Shown: in pieces, positions 1 to 11,340 of the stretch
How positions within the stretch are numbered: position 1 is the first letter of the stretch
How the letters are laid out: every line of letters starts with the position of its first letter
NCBI GenBank assembly: GCA_023376005.1
Contig: CM042179.1
Coordinates: forward strand, 20,059,270 to 20,123,269
Source of the DNA: Doryteuthis pealeii
Lineage: Eukaryota > Mollusca > Cephalopoda > Myopsida > Loliginidae
Direction: 5' to 3'
Length of the DNA: 64,000 nt
Program-made: the position numbers and the translations under genes
The notes under the pieces: model-generated
What the model was told of the DNA's origin: nothing
What the model saw: the letters and a program-made list of their open reading frames with translations, nothing else
Database searches by the model: none

Positions 1-175
1 TATGTGCAGAACTCAAGGAGACGTTGTCCATTCTCATTACTTCTACCAATGCCATCATAACCCAAGCAAGATGGCCAGGAGTCGTGGTCAGCACCAACTC
101 TTGCATTAAAGTCACCAAGAAGATAAAGTTGATCTTGAATGGGGATGTTTTTTATAATCAACTCAAGCTCATCAT
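1..175 (-). pseudogene. Non-LTR retrotransposon endonuclease fragment
   Basis: Read on the minus strand, this stretch is open without a stop and gives a protein piece with LLGDFNARVGADHDSW followed by SNENGQRLLEFC. This is the core of the APE-like (exonuclease-endonuclease-phosphatase) domain of non-LTR retrotransposons, the type often mislabelled craniofacial development protein 2-like. GDFNA is the metal-site and catalytic Asp/Asn motif of that fold, which nicks target DNA before reverse transcription. The fragment continues off the left edge. On the right it stops at a T-run and TA/GA microsatellite, so no start codon or reverse transcriptase is joined to it here. It is a truncated remnant. 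The family is recognised with good confidence, but the exact clade is not resolved. Confidence 0.8.
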
Positions 176-190
176 AAAATTTTTTTTTTT

Positions 191-197
191 ATATATA

Positions 198-288
<91 letters not shown>
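191..288. repeat. Compound microsatellite (TA)n(GA)n
   Basis: About 70 bases of nearly pure TA with one T-rich interruption near the start, followed by 28 bases of GA. It sits exactly between two non-LTR retrotransposon fragments of opposite orientation. Open frames through it are only repeat periodicity. Confidence 0.95.
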
Positions 289-291
<3 letters not shown>

Positions 292-295
292 AACA

Positions 296-512
296 GTTAA
301 TCACATGATAACCGAATACAACAAACTGACAAAGAAGGAATACAGGAGCAAACACGACTGGGTGAGCAAAGTGATCTACTGGGAATAGTGCAAGTTATGG
401 AACTTGTGATGAAACCCTTGGAACAATCACAAGAAAACTGGAAAAGAGATTGCGGAAACTAGAAATCCGAGGAATAATTGAGTTCGTCTAGACCTCAGCA
501 CTGTTGGTTTTT
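296..512 (+). pseudogene. LINE reverse transcriptase C-terminal fragment
   Basis: The plus strand from 296 reads VNHMITEYNKLTKKEYRSKH and continues with DWVSKVIYWE, then a TAG. After a frame change it resumes as TITRKLEKRLRKLEIRGIIE and, past another TAG, TSALL. The order and wording match the C-terminal part of a metazoan non-LTR retrotransposon polyprotein, where a Tyr-rich KEYxxxHD block precedes a KLxKxLxxLxI...ALLG block. At least three in-frame stops and one frameshift show that the copy is dead. It begins directly after the GA microsatellite, which may mark a 5' truncation point. Assignment is by recalled family resemblance, so moderate confidence. Confidence 0.6.
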
Positions 513-587
513 TAGTTGGTTATTTCGTTTAATGCTAAATCTGATCTTTCTGTATATATGATTTGTAAGCAAACAGTTTCCTGTTAG

Positions 588-687
588 ATATTTTTGTTTG
601 GTTTTATAAACTGGTTGAAATTATTTTTATTAACTTAATGTTTATCAATATATTGGTCGAAATTGTTAGATTTTTCATTAACTTCAC
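588..687. repeat. Local dispersed repeat (also 1106-1225 and 1419-1490)
   Basis: A segment carrying ATTTTTGTTTGGTT, ATTAACTT.ATG and TATCAATA appears here, again at 1106-1225 and in shortened form at 1419-1490. The copies are direct and diverged. They flank the 390-bp repeat at 688-1077, which may have inserted into this local repeat. No coding potential is seen. Confidence 0.55.
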
Positions 688-1077
688 TAGTACAAAATAA
701 AAAATACCCTCCGGGCGATGTAAAAATAGATTTTTGAAACATATTGCCTGAGGGGTGGAAGTAAAAAATTCAATGTCAGCGAGTTTGTACCCTAAGTAAG
801 TAAAATCATCAAATTCATTAAAGGATTAAAAAATAAAACAATTTGAAATGTAAACTTTAAATATATATTAAAATAAAACAGACTATATATAGATATATAA
901 TACTAGTCATGTATTTATTAAAACTTGTTTTAAAAAACAATGAGGACTGTCTAATGTTGCATGTTCAAATTTTGAGTGTATTTATTCTGTTATGACGATT
1001 TCGGGTATAGTGACGTAAGCTGTGACGTAGTTTTTGTTAAAGACAAAAACCGGAAGCGAATCTCCATTATTGATAGA
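688..1077 (+). repeat. 390-bp dispersed element, copy A
   Basis: This segment begins TAGTACAAAATAAAAAATAC and ends near TCTCCATTATTGATAGAT. It occurs again as a reverse complement at 15468-15860, nearly full length with scattered substitutions and small indels. Shared landmarks include GCCTGAGGGGTGG, a TATATATAGATATATAATAC stretch, TTATGACGATTTCGGGTA and ACCGGAAGCGAATC. The sharp ends suggest a non-autonomous mobile element, but I see no terminal repeats or tRNA promoter. Confidence 0.7.
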
Positions 1078-1257
1078 TGTGTATCAATGAATTGGTAGAA
1101 TAGGAAAATATTTTTGTTTGGTTTGGTAAAAATAATTTTCATTAACTTCATGTATATTAATAAATTGATCGAAATAATTTTCATGCTACATTTATTATTA
1201 ACTTCAATGGTATAATAAACTGGAAAAATGATTTTAATTGATTTGCACACAGATCTA

Positions 1258-1790
1258 TTTGACGCATATATGGGACCCTAACAGGTACTACCACTCCGAG
1301 TCAGATTGGACTTAGAAGCAATGACAATAAAGGTGAACTCCACACTCCCCTGAGCTCCAGATCTAGAACCTTACCATCGAATGAAGTTTAGCATAATACC
1401 TAGGACACTAAATTGAGATAAATAATTTTCATTAACACAATGTGTATCAATAAATTAGAAGAAACAACTTCATGTGTATTAATAAACCGGTGGTTAACCC
1501 TCTAACATCGTCTTCATATGATAAAAAGAGTTGGGTGTTTATTTGCAATAAGAGCAATTTGAAGAATACGGTCGGTACAATCATATAGGTGCTAGGGCTT
1601 GACATGACCAGTCGATTGGTCGGGTAGGTTTTCCCCGATCGCCCATCTAGCCCAAATAAGGGCTGAAGTGGAGTGTTACGTGTCACGGGATCATAGTTTC
1701 CCAGTCACCGACCAGTCAGTTACCACCGTCCTCTCCTCACGCATTACAGGTCGCCATTGCAGAGGTGCAGCCGATGAATCCTACAGTCAC
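1258..1790. other. No gene recognised; higher-GC stretch
   Basis: This 0.5 kb is less AT-rich than its surroundings, with a GC-richer core around 1590-1790 (CGATCGCCCATCTAGCCC, CACGCATTACAGGTCGCC). Open frames are short and show no recognisable motif. It may be an old transposon piece, but I cannot name it. Confidence 0.4.
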
Positions 1791-1791
1791 A

Positions 1792-1955
1792 GCATAAAGG
1801 GTGGTGCTGAGATCAGCCAGAATATTTAGATACTGATGTTAAAAACTAGTAAACACCACAACCCTATTCTTTATAGATAGGAAATTGATGTTTTATATTA
1901 ACATCGAACGTAAAACGTTATCAAAGGTTTCAACGTCGTAACCAGATCTACTATT
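1792..1955 (+). repeat. 155-bp dispersed repeat, copy 1
   Basis: It starts CATAAAGGGTGGTGCTGAGA and runs through CCCTATTCTTTATAGATAGG to TCAAAGGTTTCAACGTCGTA. The same sequence with a few changes lies at 2914-3065 in direct orientation. No open frame of note. Confidence 0.75.
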
Positions 1956-2127
1956 CATATAATTTTTTTGTTGGCCTAATGTAATTGTTAAATAATGATG
2001 CTTATGACATTGATTAATAAAATCTAATTAAATCACATTCGAACCCATTTTTATTTCCTTAGAAACGAAATGTTAACAACTAAATAGATTCCCTACAAAC
2101 GTGTGTGTATGTGTGTGTGTGTGTCCG

Positions 2128-2224
2128 TCCAACCTCTCCGCCACTGGCAAGATATGACACAAGGTTAGATTTTAAGGAGAGTAAAGCTTGTTTTAATTCA
2201 ATTTTCCTTCCCCTATACTAGTTG
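2128..2224 (+). repeat. Dispersed repeat (second copy near 17721-17826)
   Basis: CCACTGGCAAGATATGACA, AAGGTTAGATTTTAAGGAGA and TTCAATTTTCC align in order with a diverged copy at 17721-17826 on the same strand. A short reverse-strand piece is near 19590-19650. It follows a GT tract (about 2099-2125). Probably an old SINE-like or MITE-like family. Confidence 0.55.
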
Positions 2225-2377
2225 CCCAACCAAGATTGTGCAGTCTGTCCTGCTATTTAACCATAGCAGGGGGAAGAACAGGTAGATTCGTGGCTTTCCC
2301 CCAATGAAACCCCAAAGATTTGAACTCTGATCCCTGATTCCATTCCCTTCATCGACGACGACGACAATGAGGATGAT

Positions 2378-2378
<1 letters not shown>

Positions 2379-2423
<45 letters not shown>

Positions 2424-2430
2424 TGTGTGA
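2379..2430. repeat. (GT)n microsatellite
   Basis: A nearly uninterrupted GT run of about 50 bases, with one TTTG break near the end. Reading it on the minus strand gives only a Thr-His run. Confidence 0.95.
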
Positions 2431-2837
2431 AATCACACTTCATTTCTTGTGCGTTCGTACTAGATTACATGTCACTTCATTATCGTATATGAACTTATTA
2501 TCGTTAAGCATTTCATTTGTAATGTAGTTAGGTACTAAAATAAATGTATTTTATTTTTATGAAATATAAAATACAAAATAAGATGTTTGTTGAATAATAA
2601 AAACGAAAATTTTTGCCAATTCTGAAAAAGTAGATGAACAGGAATATAGGAAACATTTTTGTTTTCATTTTGAAATTCATACAACTACTTTTTTACTTGA
2701 AAGTTTCAGTTCATTGAGAAGATTTCTGAATTCGTGCAATATTTTCATATTTTGTGTTTAGATATATTCTAGATTGCTGAGATATCTTTGTATAGAATGA
2801 GACCAACGCGAAGTTATTTTCTTAGCCAATATTCTAT

Positions 2838-3144
2838 TTAATTGTACACTTTTTCTTTAATGATATATTTTTTTGTTGAAAGTTGATAAAATTGAAATAT
2901 AAATAAATATGAAGCATAAAGGGTGGTACTGAGATCAGCTAGAATATTTAGATACTGGTGTTAAGAACTAGTAAAATACTACCACCACCCTATTCTTTAT
3001 AGATAGGAAAGTGATGTTTTATATAACATCAAACGTTATCAAAGGTTTCAACGTTGTAACTAGAGCTTTAATGGTACACTTTTTCTTTAATGATATGATA
3101 ATCTTTTCTTTTTTTTTGAAAGTTGTAAAAATAAAATAAATATG
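2838..3144 (+). repeat. Dispersed repeat copy 2 flanked by a long direct repeat
   Basis: The 155-bp repeat seen at 1792-1955 recurs here at 2914-3065. It is bracketed by two copies of a roughly 75-base sequence, TACACTTTTTCTTTAATGAT through AAATAAATATG, at about 2840-2912 and 3069-3144. The arrangement is A-B-A. Either a tandem duplication or an insertion with an unusually long flanking duplication would explain it. Confidence 0.65.
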
Positions 3145-3858
3145 TGGTATGCTTATATGTCTCATTCATTTTTAAACATATTTGAAATAAATGTTGCTTT
3201 ACGATCCGTTAAAAACGAAGAAAAAAAGAATTGACCTGAAAGAAATTACAAATGAACGACAGAGAGGATTGTAAAGTTAACGTAATTTTTCTATGTCCAA
3301 CAAAAAGGACAGAATATGCATGAACGCACCCACATATATTTGGGGGTAAAGAGGGTTTGTCTATATAGAGGGCAAGCAAGTTAAACTGTGCTCTGGTCTG
3401 ACCTTGACTTAATGTCGACATTGTCGCTTATATATGACCAGATAGTGAACTCTCGACTAAGCAATTGAATTGTCCCTTTCCTTTTCTGAAACCCGGCATT
3501 AAGTCAGGGTAGTATTATTTGATATTATATGACCGTTGTTGTGAAGTTTATCTTCCTCGTTCAAATATGTCCAAGGGAATCGGAGTATTAATTGTAGACA
3601 AGGATATTTTTAATTTGTCGTTTTTTTTAATAAAACAAAATTTAATCATAATAATCATAGCAAACAGAAATAATGGTTCTTATTCCCAAACACACGCACA
3701 CACAGACACACACTTGTAGGAAAGTCAATTTGATGTGTAACTAAGAGGACTGATAAGGGGAGGAATCATTTTTACTGTTGTAAGCATTAATTGTGTAAAA
3801 GAAGATGAGCATAATTTTTTTTTTTTTAAGTCCGGTCATGAACCGGGTACTTTTGCTA

Positions 3859-3859
<1 letters not shown>
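3145..3859. other. AT-rich, no gene recognised
   Basis: Unique-looking AT-rich DNA with short homopolymers and a short CA-rich tract near 3690-3713. Both strands carry only short open frames without motifs. I see nothing functional here. Confidence 0.5.

Positions 3860-3902
<43 letters not shown>
3860..3902. repeat. (TA)n microsatellite
   Basis: Forty-three bases of uninterrupted AT dinucleotide. Confidence 0.95.
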
Positions 3903-3904
<2 letters not shown>

Positions 3905-4662
3905 CCAGACTTTTAAAAAAATGTGGAACACCAGGGAGAAAGAGAAAACGGGAGGGAGAGAAAGAATATGGTTTATCAAATCTTAAAAAAAAAAAAAAAG
4001 AGAGGAAAATGATTAATCAATTTTTTAAAAATCGCTGATAATTCGTATAGTACAATGTTTGTTTATTTTAGGAAATATTTTTATTTTTGTTTACATTTAA
4101 AATATTTTTTTAAATGTATCCCTAAACTTGAGTGTTTTGAAATATATTTTTTCGTGTTTTGAAATATATTTTTTCAAAAACTTTTTGTATATATGACCAA
4201 AACTTAAATTCAATTACTTATTGCTTAACGCAAAAATAAATTCGTTTAGTTTATTTTCTTTTTTACCCCTAAAAAAGTAACAATTTATAATACGCCGACT
4301 GCACCTCTGTTGAGGAGTAAGAATTAAATATTTACAATTGTCCATATTCCATTTTTGGGTTTATAATAGTGTTTTATTTATTTATTTATTTATTTTCTAA
4401 AATTCTTTTGTACATACGAATTTATCAGTTTGATTTATTTCCTTCTTTAACCCCGAAAAGTAACAAAGTAGCTAATAAGTAAACATTACCTCATTTCCTG
4501 TATTTATTTAATAATATTTATTTCATGAATAGTTTCTTACAAAAAAGATTTTAGTTATACTGATTATTCTAAAATTAAAGTATTAATAAAAAATGTTGAG
4601 TTATCGTTAAAAGTTTTTGCTTGATTTGTTATTTAATTCGCTGTAAAAAAATAAGAGAACCA
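3903..4662. other. AT-rich, no gene recognised
   Basis: Strongly AT-rich, with a direct doublet TGTTTTGAAATATATTTTTT at about 4134-4175 and a TTTA run at 4374-4395. No recognisable coding or RNA feature. Confidence 0.5.
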
Positions 4663-5258
4663 AATTGCGTGTCTACAAAGCATGCGTTATCAGTACTCTA
4701 CAGTAGTGAAGCCTGGATCACATACTCATGCCATGAGAGGAAACTGGAAAATGTCCACCTCAGATGCCTAAGTCGCATTCTACGCATACGCTGACAGGAG
4801 AAAGTGCCCAACACAGAAGTGCTGGAACGAGCAAACCTGAACAGCATGCCCGTCATCATCTGCGAGAGACGCCTGCGTTGGCTTGACCACGTCAGGAGGA
4901 TGGACAAAGGCCGCATCCCCGAAGACCTACTGTATGGCGAATTAACAGAGGGCACCAGTAGGGAGACCACGCCTGCGCTTTAAAGATGTCTGTAAGAGAA
5001 ATATGAAGACATGCCACATTAATACCAATACATGGGAGGCTGGTCGCACGGTCTTCTTCAGACGGTCCTCTTCAGACAAGGAACGAAAAGGGATGAAAAA
5101 GAGAGGAAAGAAGCCGCCACGGAAAAAGAGAGCCAAAAGGAAGGAGAGACAACAGCAACTCCAACAAGCATCACTATTTGTTTGCAGTCACTGCTCCAGA
5201 GACTGCCATTCAAACATTGGTCTGACACTTACGCAGTTGCAGATAAATTTAAAAAAAA
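4663..5258 (+). pseudogene. Non-LTR retrotransposon 3' end (post-RT region), broken
   Basis: The plus strand reads YSSEAWITYSCHERKLENVH, then LRCLSRILRIR, a TGA at 4792-4794, QEKVPNTEVLERANLNSMP, RRLRWLDHVRRMDKGRIPED and LLYGEL. A frameshift near 4947 is followed by VGRPRLRFKDVCKRNMK. This is the region downstream of the reverse transcriptase fingers and palm in endonuclease-type non-LTR elements: the RWLGHVxRMxxGRxPKxLLYGEL block, then a basic C-terminal tail. From about 5175 a FVCSHCSRDCHSNIGL segment looks like the first half of the terminal zinc finger. One stop and at least one frameshift make it a pseudogene. The 5' part, including the catalytic YxDD, is missing. Confidence 0.85.
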
Positions 5259-5427
5259 GGGAAACTACGCCATCGTCTTTAGTAGACGGAAGGATGCAAA
5301 CAAGAACAAATAATGGTAGTTGTAATATTTGTAATGATTGTAATAATAAGAATCTAATATTTCTATAATTTTGTTTGCTCTGTGATTATTGTTATAATTA
5401 TATTGATGTCTTTATTAATAAATACAT

Positions 5428-5890
5428 TATATTATAAACTAACAGTTTAGAATAAGTCCCCCTCCACAAAAAAACCCAAGTTTATTATGAATAAATGGTT
5501 ATTCCACGAATATATGCTTTTTATTTATTTATTTCTTTTTATTAAACAATGGGATCTTTAATCTTGGTTAGGCAACCAGTCTAGGAGGAGGAAAACTCTG
5601 AATTCAAAGAAAAAAATCTGAATTCAAACCTAATCACTACTAGAATAGGCTCAGGCGTAATTAGTGATTTAAAAAAATTATTTGTCCCGTTATTTTATAA
5701 AAAGCAACTTTATCTGTTTTCAGTCATTATGCTTAACCAGCAAAATATCTAAATTGACTAACAACATATCTTTCTAGAATAATTGAATATTAGTTCTACT
5801 GTGTTTAATGAAAAACTGAAAGCTAATAAATAAATAAATAAAAAGCAACTTATATAAAATCTAAAGGTAGTATTAATTCCTTTATTGTAG
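5428..5890 (+). repeat. Dispersed repeat mosaic, founding-type copy
   Basis: This segment shares three blocks with the duplicated region downstream. 5428-5560 (TTTATTATGAATAAATGGTT, ATTCCACGAATA) matches 7748-7889 and 10213-10350. 5551-5668 (TTAGGCAACCAGTCTAGGAG, CACTACTAGAATAGGCTCAG) matches the tandem pair at 9210-9421. 5667-5889 matches 9430-9646. So it holds in one run what is split around the two copies of the segmental duplication. Confidence 0.75.
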
Positions 5891-7226
5891 CTATGTGCAA
5901 ATTAAGGCCTATTATAAAAGGGTGATCACAGGAAATTCTTCTAAAAATCATATAAAATAAACTAACAATCCGATTCTAATAAAACTTTCAGTTTATGAAG
6001 TAATAAAAGACGAACTTGATTGTAAATAAATTTTTACTAAATTGAAAAGTCTAATAACTTTTTTCGTTAGTTTTTGTTTCGCGTATTGATCCCCCCAACA
6101 AAAATCTGATATTTTTATAGTATATAAATAAATTTTACATTTTTGGAAAGACAATGTAATGACATAACATATATAAAAAAAGATAATTTGCTAATAAAAT
6201 AGTTTTGGAAATAGGGCATCTTAAACATTGAAACTTAAAATCTCGTAAATAAGAAAAAATATGTATCTTTTTTTTTTGTTTTTAATTGTTAGATTATTTT
6301 CAAAAAAATCCTATATTAAAAGTTCGTATTGTGTACATTTTTATTTTATTTTTCAGAAATTTTCAGAGATTTTAAAAAATTTATAAAATGTAAAATAAAT
6401 ACTTTTGTTTACTGTCAAGCAAAATCGTATTTATTTAATCAAAGAAAATATTGTATAAAACATATCTCGCTTAAAATGATGACATAATATAAAACATTTT
6501 TATTTTCATGAATTTTAAAAAATAATGTTTGAATTAAAAATTGTCGTCACAATGATTACGGATGCATCTAAGGGAAACAATTCAGAAATTAATGACGAGG
6601 AAGATTGCGAGTTTACAAAATTTGAAACTATTTAAATAAATTTGAGACTATTTAAATAAAGATTTGTTCATTATGGATTAAATTTAAAAAAAGACTTTAA
6701 AAACTTTAAAAACTACAAAATTGAATAAAGAACTTCACCTTTGAGGTATGTAATGTTTTATATACTTTTTTAATAATTTAATTGATGTATCGAAAAAAGA
6801 AAAAAAAAGAATATTATGATAGAATTTTATTATAAATAATTTCTAACATTCTAATTTTTATTTTCCCAACTCTCTTTTTCAATAATATTAAGAGTTAAAT
6901 TGTGAGGCTAAATTAGTAATTTGTTTTTGCTTCAGAACATATTTTTGATACGTATCATCTTCCATACTAACAAAAGGTACACACGTCAAGATGGGATAAC
7001 CGTCAACAAAGCGTGGGAATTTACGACAATTTACTTTAAAATGCAAAAATTTAGGTTTTTTTCTTTTTAATACACATAAACTTGGAATTGTTCTTTATAT
7101 TAAACGTAAAAGAAAACATTAAAAAGTTAATTTTCCATTTTTTATGACGTTTTAAAATATTTTTAACAATTAAGCGGACTTTCAAAATGTCTTTCAAAAT
7201 GTCGGCGGTTTGCACATACCTACTTT
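5891..7226. other. AT-rich, no gene recognised
   Basis: About 1.3 kb of very AT-rich sequence with homopolymer runs and short local doublets (for example TTTGAAACTATTTAAATAAA then TTTGAGACTATTTAAATAAA at 6618-6660). No coding, RNA or transposon signature recognised. Confidence 0.5.
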
Positions 7227-8956
7227 ATTGTAATCTGAAAAAGATTAAAAGTTTCAATCGTTTTTACACCACTTTCTTTCGTACTTTTGGTCTCGTAAGA
7301 GTATTTCTTGTCGTGGGAAAAAGGAGTTGGGGGGGGGGGTATAGGATTGTTTATTCGGCTACTCTCGAGGATACGTTAGGAGGGCGGTAAATTGCCCTGG
7401 CCAGAATCGGACACCTCCTAAAAGTTTCAATACGTAGTAATATAGAATAAAACCTAAACTAAGGCTACTGACTACTAACTGACAGCAGTCCAGAAAAAAA
7501 AAAAAAAAACATGACATTTTCTCAAATATAACCTAGTATTAATTCACCAATTTAACTTGACTTTTAAGTGCCTAAATAATTTTTATATTGTATCAGTAAA
7601 CTTTTATCACATTAATTAAGTTTATATTAAAATATACTTGAGCAAGTTGGCTATTATTTGAAAGACTATGAGCATTGTACGCAAATAATGAATGACGTCA
7701 CCCATGATAGCGCGCCCAAACCTGACTTCTTCAACTGTAGAATATTCAAAAAATATTATAAACTAACTGTTTAGAATAAGTACCCCCCCCCCCAAGAAAA
7801 AAGAAAGAAAAAAGACAACTTTATTATGAATAAATGGTTATTCCACGAATAAACACTTTTCATATTATTTTTTTTATTAAACAATGGGATCAACAGTTTG
7901 AATTTTTAAAATCCACTTTTAACACTTTAAGTAATTAAATCGAATATATTTAAAACCCCATTTTGAACACTTTGTAAATTTGATATGCACTTAAATTCAA
8001 ACACTTTTAAACATTAAAAACACTTTTTAAATCAGAGTGTTAAACACTATTGAGAAATATGATGCAATATATCGTTGAAATTATTCATGAGGGTACGACA
8101 ATTCTGTTGTCACAAAATAAATTCATCGAGGCTAATATAGTAGAATGTACTCTCAACATTGAATGGATTAAAAAGAAAATCTACATGCCAGTGTTCACCC
8201 TAGTAACTGAGTCTTCAAAATTAGTCAGATAATTGACATTTTCATGTATGTAACGTGGAACGAAATAACTGTAAGAAATATTGTATGAATGTATAGTTGT
8301 TCCATGAATTAGGCAAAGACAAATTTCTGTAGACATGTTTTCAATGAAAGGAAGACTTATATATTGTGGTATACATTCCTGCCAAAAACCATCTTTCAGA
8401 AACAAAAAGGCCTTTATGGTTTTTCCTTTGAATACTAATAGTAATCGATCTGCATGATATGATCATAAACTCCAAAATTTTATAAAATTTAACTTTGTAG
8501 TGAACTTAACGAAACATGTTATAAGAAGTTAAAAAAGCAACAACATATATATAAGTTTCTTCTTAGAAATGAATTAAAAAAACCCATTAAATACACTTTA
8601 CAGAAAGATTATTCACACGTACTTAACCTTTTTAGCCAAGAAATATTCATTTTTTTCATTGAAAAATCTAAAAAATGTGGTTTTTCGCTAAACCAAACTT
8701 TGATGCAAAAAATGTCATACCATTTTCCCCGCCAAATGTCTGTTATGTATGGATTCGCCAAAGCGAAATAATTGGTTTATACTTTTTTATTTCTACCGTT
8801 TGGATTTAAAAAAAAGATTATTAGAGAAATAATTCTGTAACGATGTTTTTTCTGCTTTTATTTAATTTTAGTTTATTTAATTTAACTTAATTTCCTTTAT
8901 TTATTGATTAAAATATTCAAATAAATCTAAGTGCCATTTTAATTAAAAATGAATGA
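7227..8956 (+). repeat. Segmental duplication, copy 1
   Basis: 7227-8475 is almost identical to 9641-10936, and 8475-8956 matches 11340-11867 with more divergence. Features shared in order: a CGTACTTT.GGTCTCGTAAGA block, a G-run, GGCGGTAAATTGCCCTGGCC, a TGACGTCA palindrome (7693-7700), a C-run, GAGGGTACGACAATTCTGTT and TTTTTAGCCAAG. A 60-residue open frame at 8050-8232 and an opposite one at 8181-8405 are identical in both copies. The surrounding noncoding DNA is equally conserved, so this does not argue for coding function. Confidence 0.85.
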
Positions 8957-9209
8957 TGTTTTTTCTGAGGGCTGCATGACATACCTAATATTGAATATTT
9001 ATAGTAGAAATGTAATAGCTTAGTACCAGGCAAATTCGATATGGTGGTCATCTAATATCAAATAATATTATACTGACCCTGTGGTGTACTCGTCGACCCG
9101 AGTTCAATTCCTGGACGAAGCCATAATTCACATAGCGTTAATACCCGTGGGAAAGGAATGAATTCAACTATTCTCCCTCCAGCTATCGGTAAATAGTAGG
9201 ACAGACTGG

Positions 9210-9421
9210 GCTCTTTAACCTTGGTTAGGCAACCAGTCCAGTTGAAGAAAAAATCTGAATTCAAACCTGGTCACTACTAGAATAGGCTCAGGCGTACTTA
9301 GTGATCTATTTCACTGGACTCTTTAACCTTGTTTAGGCAACCAGTCTAGGAGAAGAAAAAATCTGAATTCAAACCTGGTCACTACTAGAATAGGTTCAGA
9401 CGTACTTAGTGATCTATTTCA
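9210..9421. repeat. Tandem pair of a ~108-bp SINE-like unit
   Basis: Two direct copies (about 9210-9312 and 9313-9421) contain CTCTTTAACCTTG.TTAGGC, AACCAGTC, TCTGAATTCAAACCTGGTCA and ACTACTAGAATAGG, ending CTTAGTGATCTATTTCA. A single copy is at 5551-5668. On the minus strand AGGTTTGAATTCAG resembles a weak pol III B box, so this may be a tRNA-derived SINE piece. That part is uncertain. Confidence 0.6.
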
Positions 9422-9841
9422 ATTTAAAAAAAATATTTGTCCTGTTATTTTATAAAAAGCAACTTTATCTGTTTTCAGTCACTATGCTTGACTAGCAAAA
9501 TATCTAAATTGACTAACAAAATATCTTTCTAAAATAATTAAATATTAGTTCTACTGTGTTTAATGAAAAACTGAAAGCTAATAAATAAATAAATAAATAA
9601 AAAGCAACTTATAAAATCTAAAGGTAGTATTAATTCCTTTATTGTAATCTGAAAGAGATTTAAAGTTTCAATCGTTTTTACACCACTTTCTTTCGTACTT
9701 TCGGTCTCGTAAGATTATTTCTTGTCGTGGAAAAAAGGAGTTGGGGGGGTATAGGATTGTTTATTCGGCTACTCTAGAGGATACGTTAGGAGGGCGGTAA
9801 ATTGCCCTGGCCAGAATCGGACACCTCCTAAAAGTTTCAAT

Positions 9842-9952
9842 ACGTAGTAATATAGAATAAAACCTAAACTAAAGGCCACTGACTACTAACTGACCTGCTG
9901 TCAGTTAGTAGTCAGTGGCCTTTAGTTTAGGTTTTATTCTATATTACTACGT
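9842..9952. repeat. Perfect 53-bp inverted repeat with 5-base loop
   Basis: The left arm 9842-9894 and right arm 9900-9952 are exact reverse complements around CTGCT. Copy 1 of the duplication (7430-7490) has only the left arm, followed by AGCAG, the complement of the loop. The extra arm is therefore a secondary snap-back addition. Confidence 0.95.
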
Positions 9953-10936
9953 CCAGAAAAGAAAAAAAAATACATGACATTTTCTCAAATATAACCTAGT
10001 ATTAATTCACCAATTTAACTTGACTTTTAAGTGCCTAAATAATTTTTATATTGTATCAGTAAACTTTTATCACATTAATTAAGTTTATATTAAAATATAC
10101 TTGAGCAAGTTGGCTATTATTTGAAAGACTATGAGCATTGTACGCAAATAATGAATGACGTCACCCATGATAGCGCGCCCAAACCTGACTTCTTCAACTG
10201 TAGAATATTCAAAAAATATTATAAACTAACTGTTTAGAATAAGTACCCCCCCCCCAAAAAAAAGAAAGAAAAAAGACAACTTTATTATGAATAAATGGTT
10301 ATTCCACGAATAAACACTTTTCATATTATTTTTTTTATTAAACAATGGGATCAACAGTTTGAATTTTTAAAATCCACTTTTAACACTTTAAGTAATTAAA
10401 TCGAATATATTTAAAACCCCATTTTGAACACTTTGTAAATTTGATATGCACTTAAATTCAAACACTTTTAAACATTAAAAACACTTTTTAAATCAGAGTG
10501 TTAAACACTATTGAGAAATATGATGCAATATATCGTTGAAATTATTCATGAGGGTACGACAATTCTGTTGTCACAAAATAAATTCATCGAGGCTAATATA
10601 GTAGAATGTACTCTCAACATTGAATGGATTAAAAAGAAAATCTACATGCCAGTGTTCACCCTAGTAACTGAGTCTTCAAAATTAGTCAGATAATTGACAT
10701 TTTCATGTATGTAACGTGGAACGAAATAACTGTAAGAAATATTGTATGAATGTATAGTTGTTCCATGAATTAGGCAAAGACAAATTTCTGTAGACATGTT
10801 TTCAATGAAAGGAAGACTTATATATTGTGGTATACATTCCTGCCAAAAACCATCTTTCAGAAACAAAAAGGCCTTTATGGTTTTTCCTTTGAATACTAAT
10901 ATTAATCGATCTGTATGATATGATCATAAACTCCAA

Positions 10937-11340
10937 TAATCAAAGTATGCGAGAGTAAGTGGTTAGAATTGGCATCCCACAGGTACAAGGAATTGTCGGG
11001 CTCAAAATCACCATTTCTATAGCTGTAGTCACAGAGATTTGGCGAATTCCCTTTGCTTCCTAACGGCTACACCATATATCTCAAATTCCAAACGATAGAT
11101 ATAATTCTTATATCGAATTTTTTAACAATGTTAACGTGGTGATGTCAATTTCTAAGATCATTTCTATTAAAAAAGAAAAAACGAATTAAAATTGATTAAA
11201 TCGATTATTTAAGGTCAAATCTTTAAGTTGAAAAGTAGTAACATAATGAGCATCAGTTAAAAAAAAAAAAAAAAAAAAAATCAAAATACTTTTACATATG
11301 TAATCCATTTTTAATACATTTTAAACATTAAATTAATTTC
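10937..11340 (+). repeat. Insertion in duplication copy 2, possible tRNA-like SINE
   Basis: These bases are absent from copy 1. The start has TAAGTGGTTAGAATTGGCAT (A-box-like) and, about 40 bases on, GTCGGGCTCAAAATCACC (weak B-box-like). The insertion includes an A-run at 11260-11280. That order fits a tRNA-derived SINE with an A-rich part, but the boxes are imperfect and no target duplication is clear. Confidence 0.45.

Noticed and set aside
24..308. Open frame ending in Tyr-Ile and Glu-Arg runs
   Set aside because: It is antisense to the endonuclease fragment and then passes through a TA/GA microsatellite.
7693..7700. TGACGTCA, a perfect CRE palindrome, also at 10156-10163
   Set aside because: An eight-base site inside a duplicated AT-rich segment with no gene nearby is not enough to call a regulatory element.
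8050..8405. Open frames of 60 and 74 residues identical to those at 10511-10866
   Set aside because: The identity is explained by the segmental duplication, since the flanking noncoding DNA is equally conserved and the two frames overlap on opposite strands.
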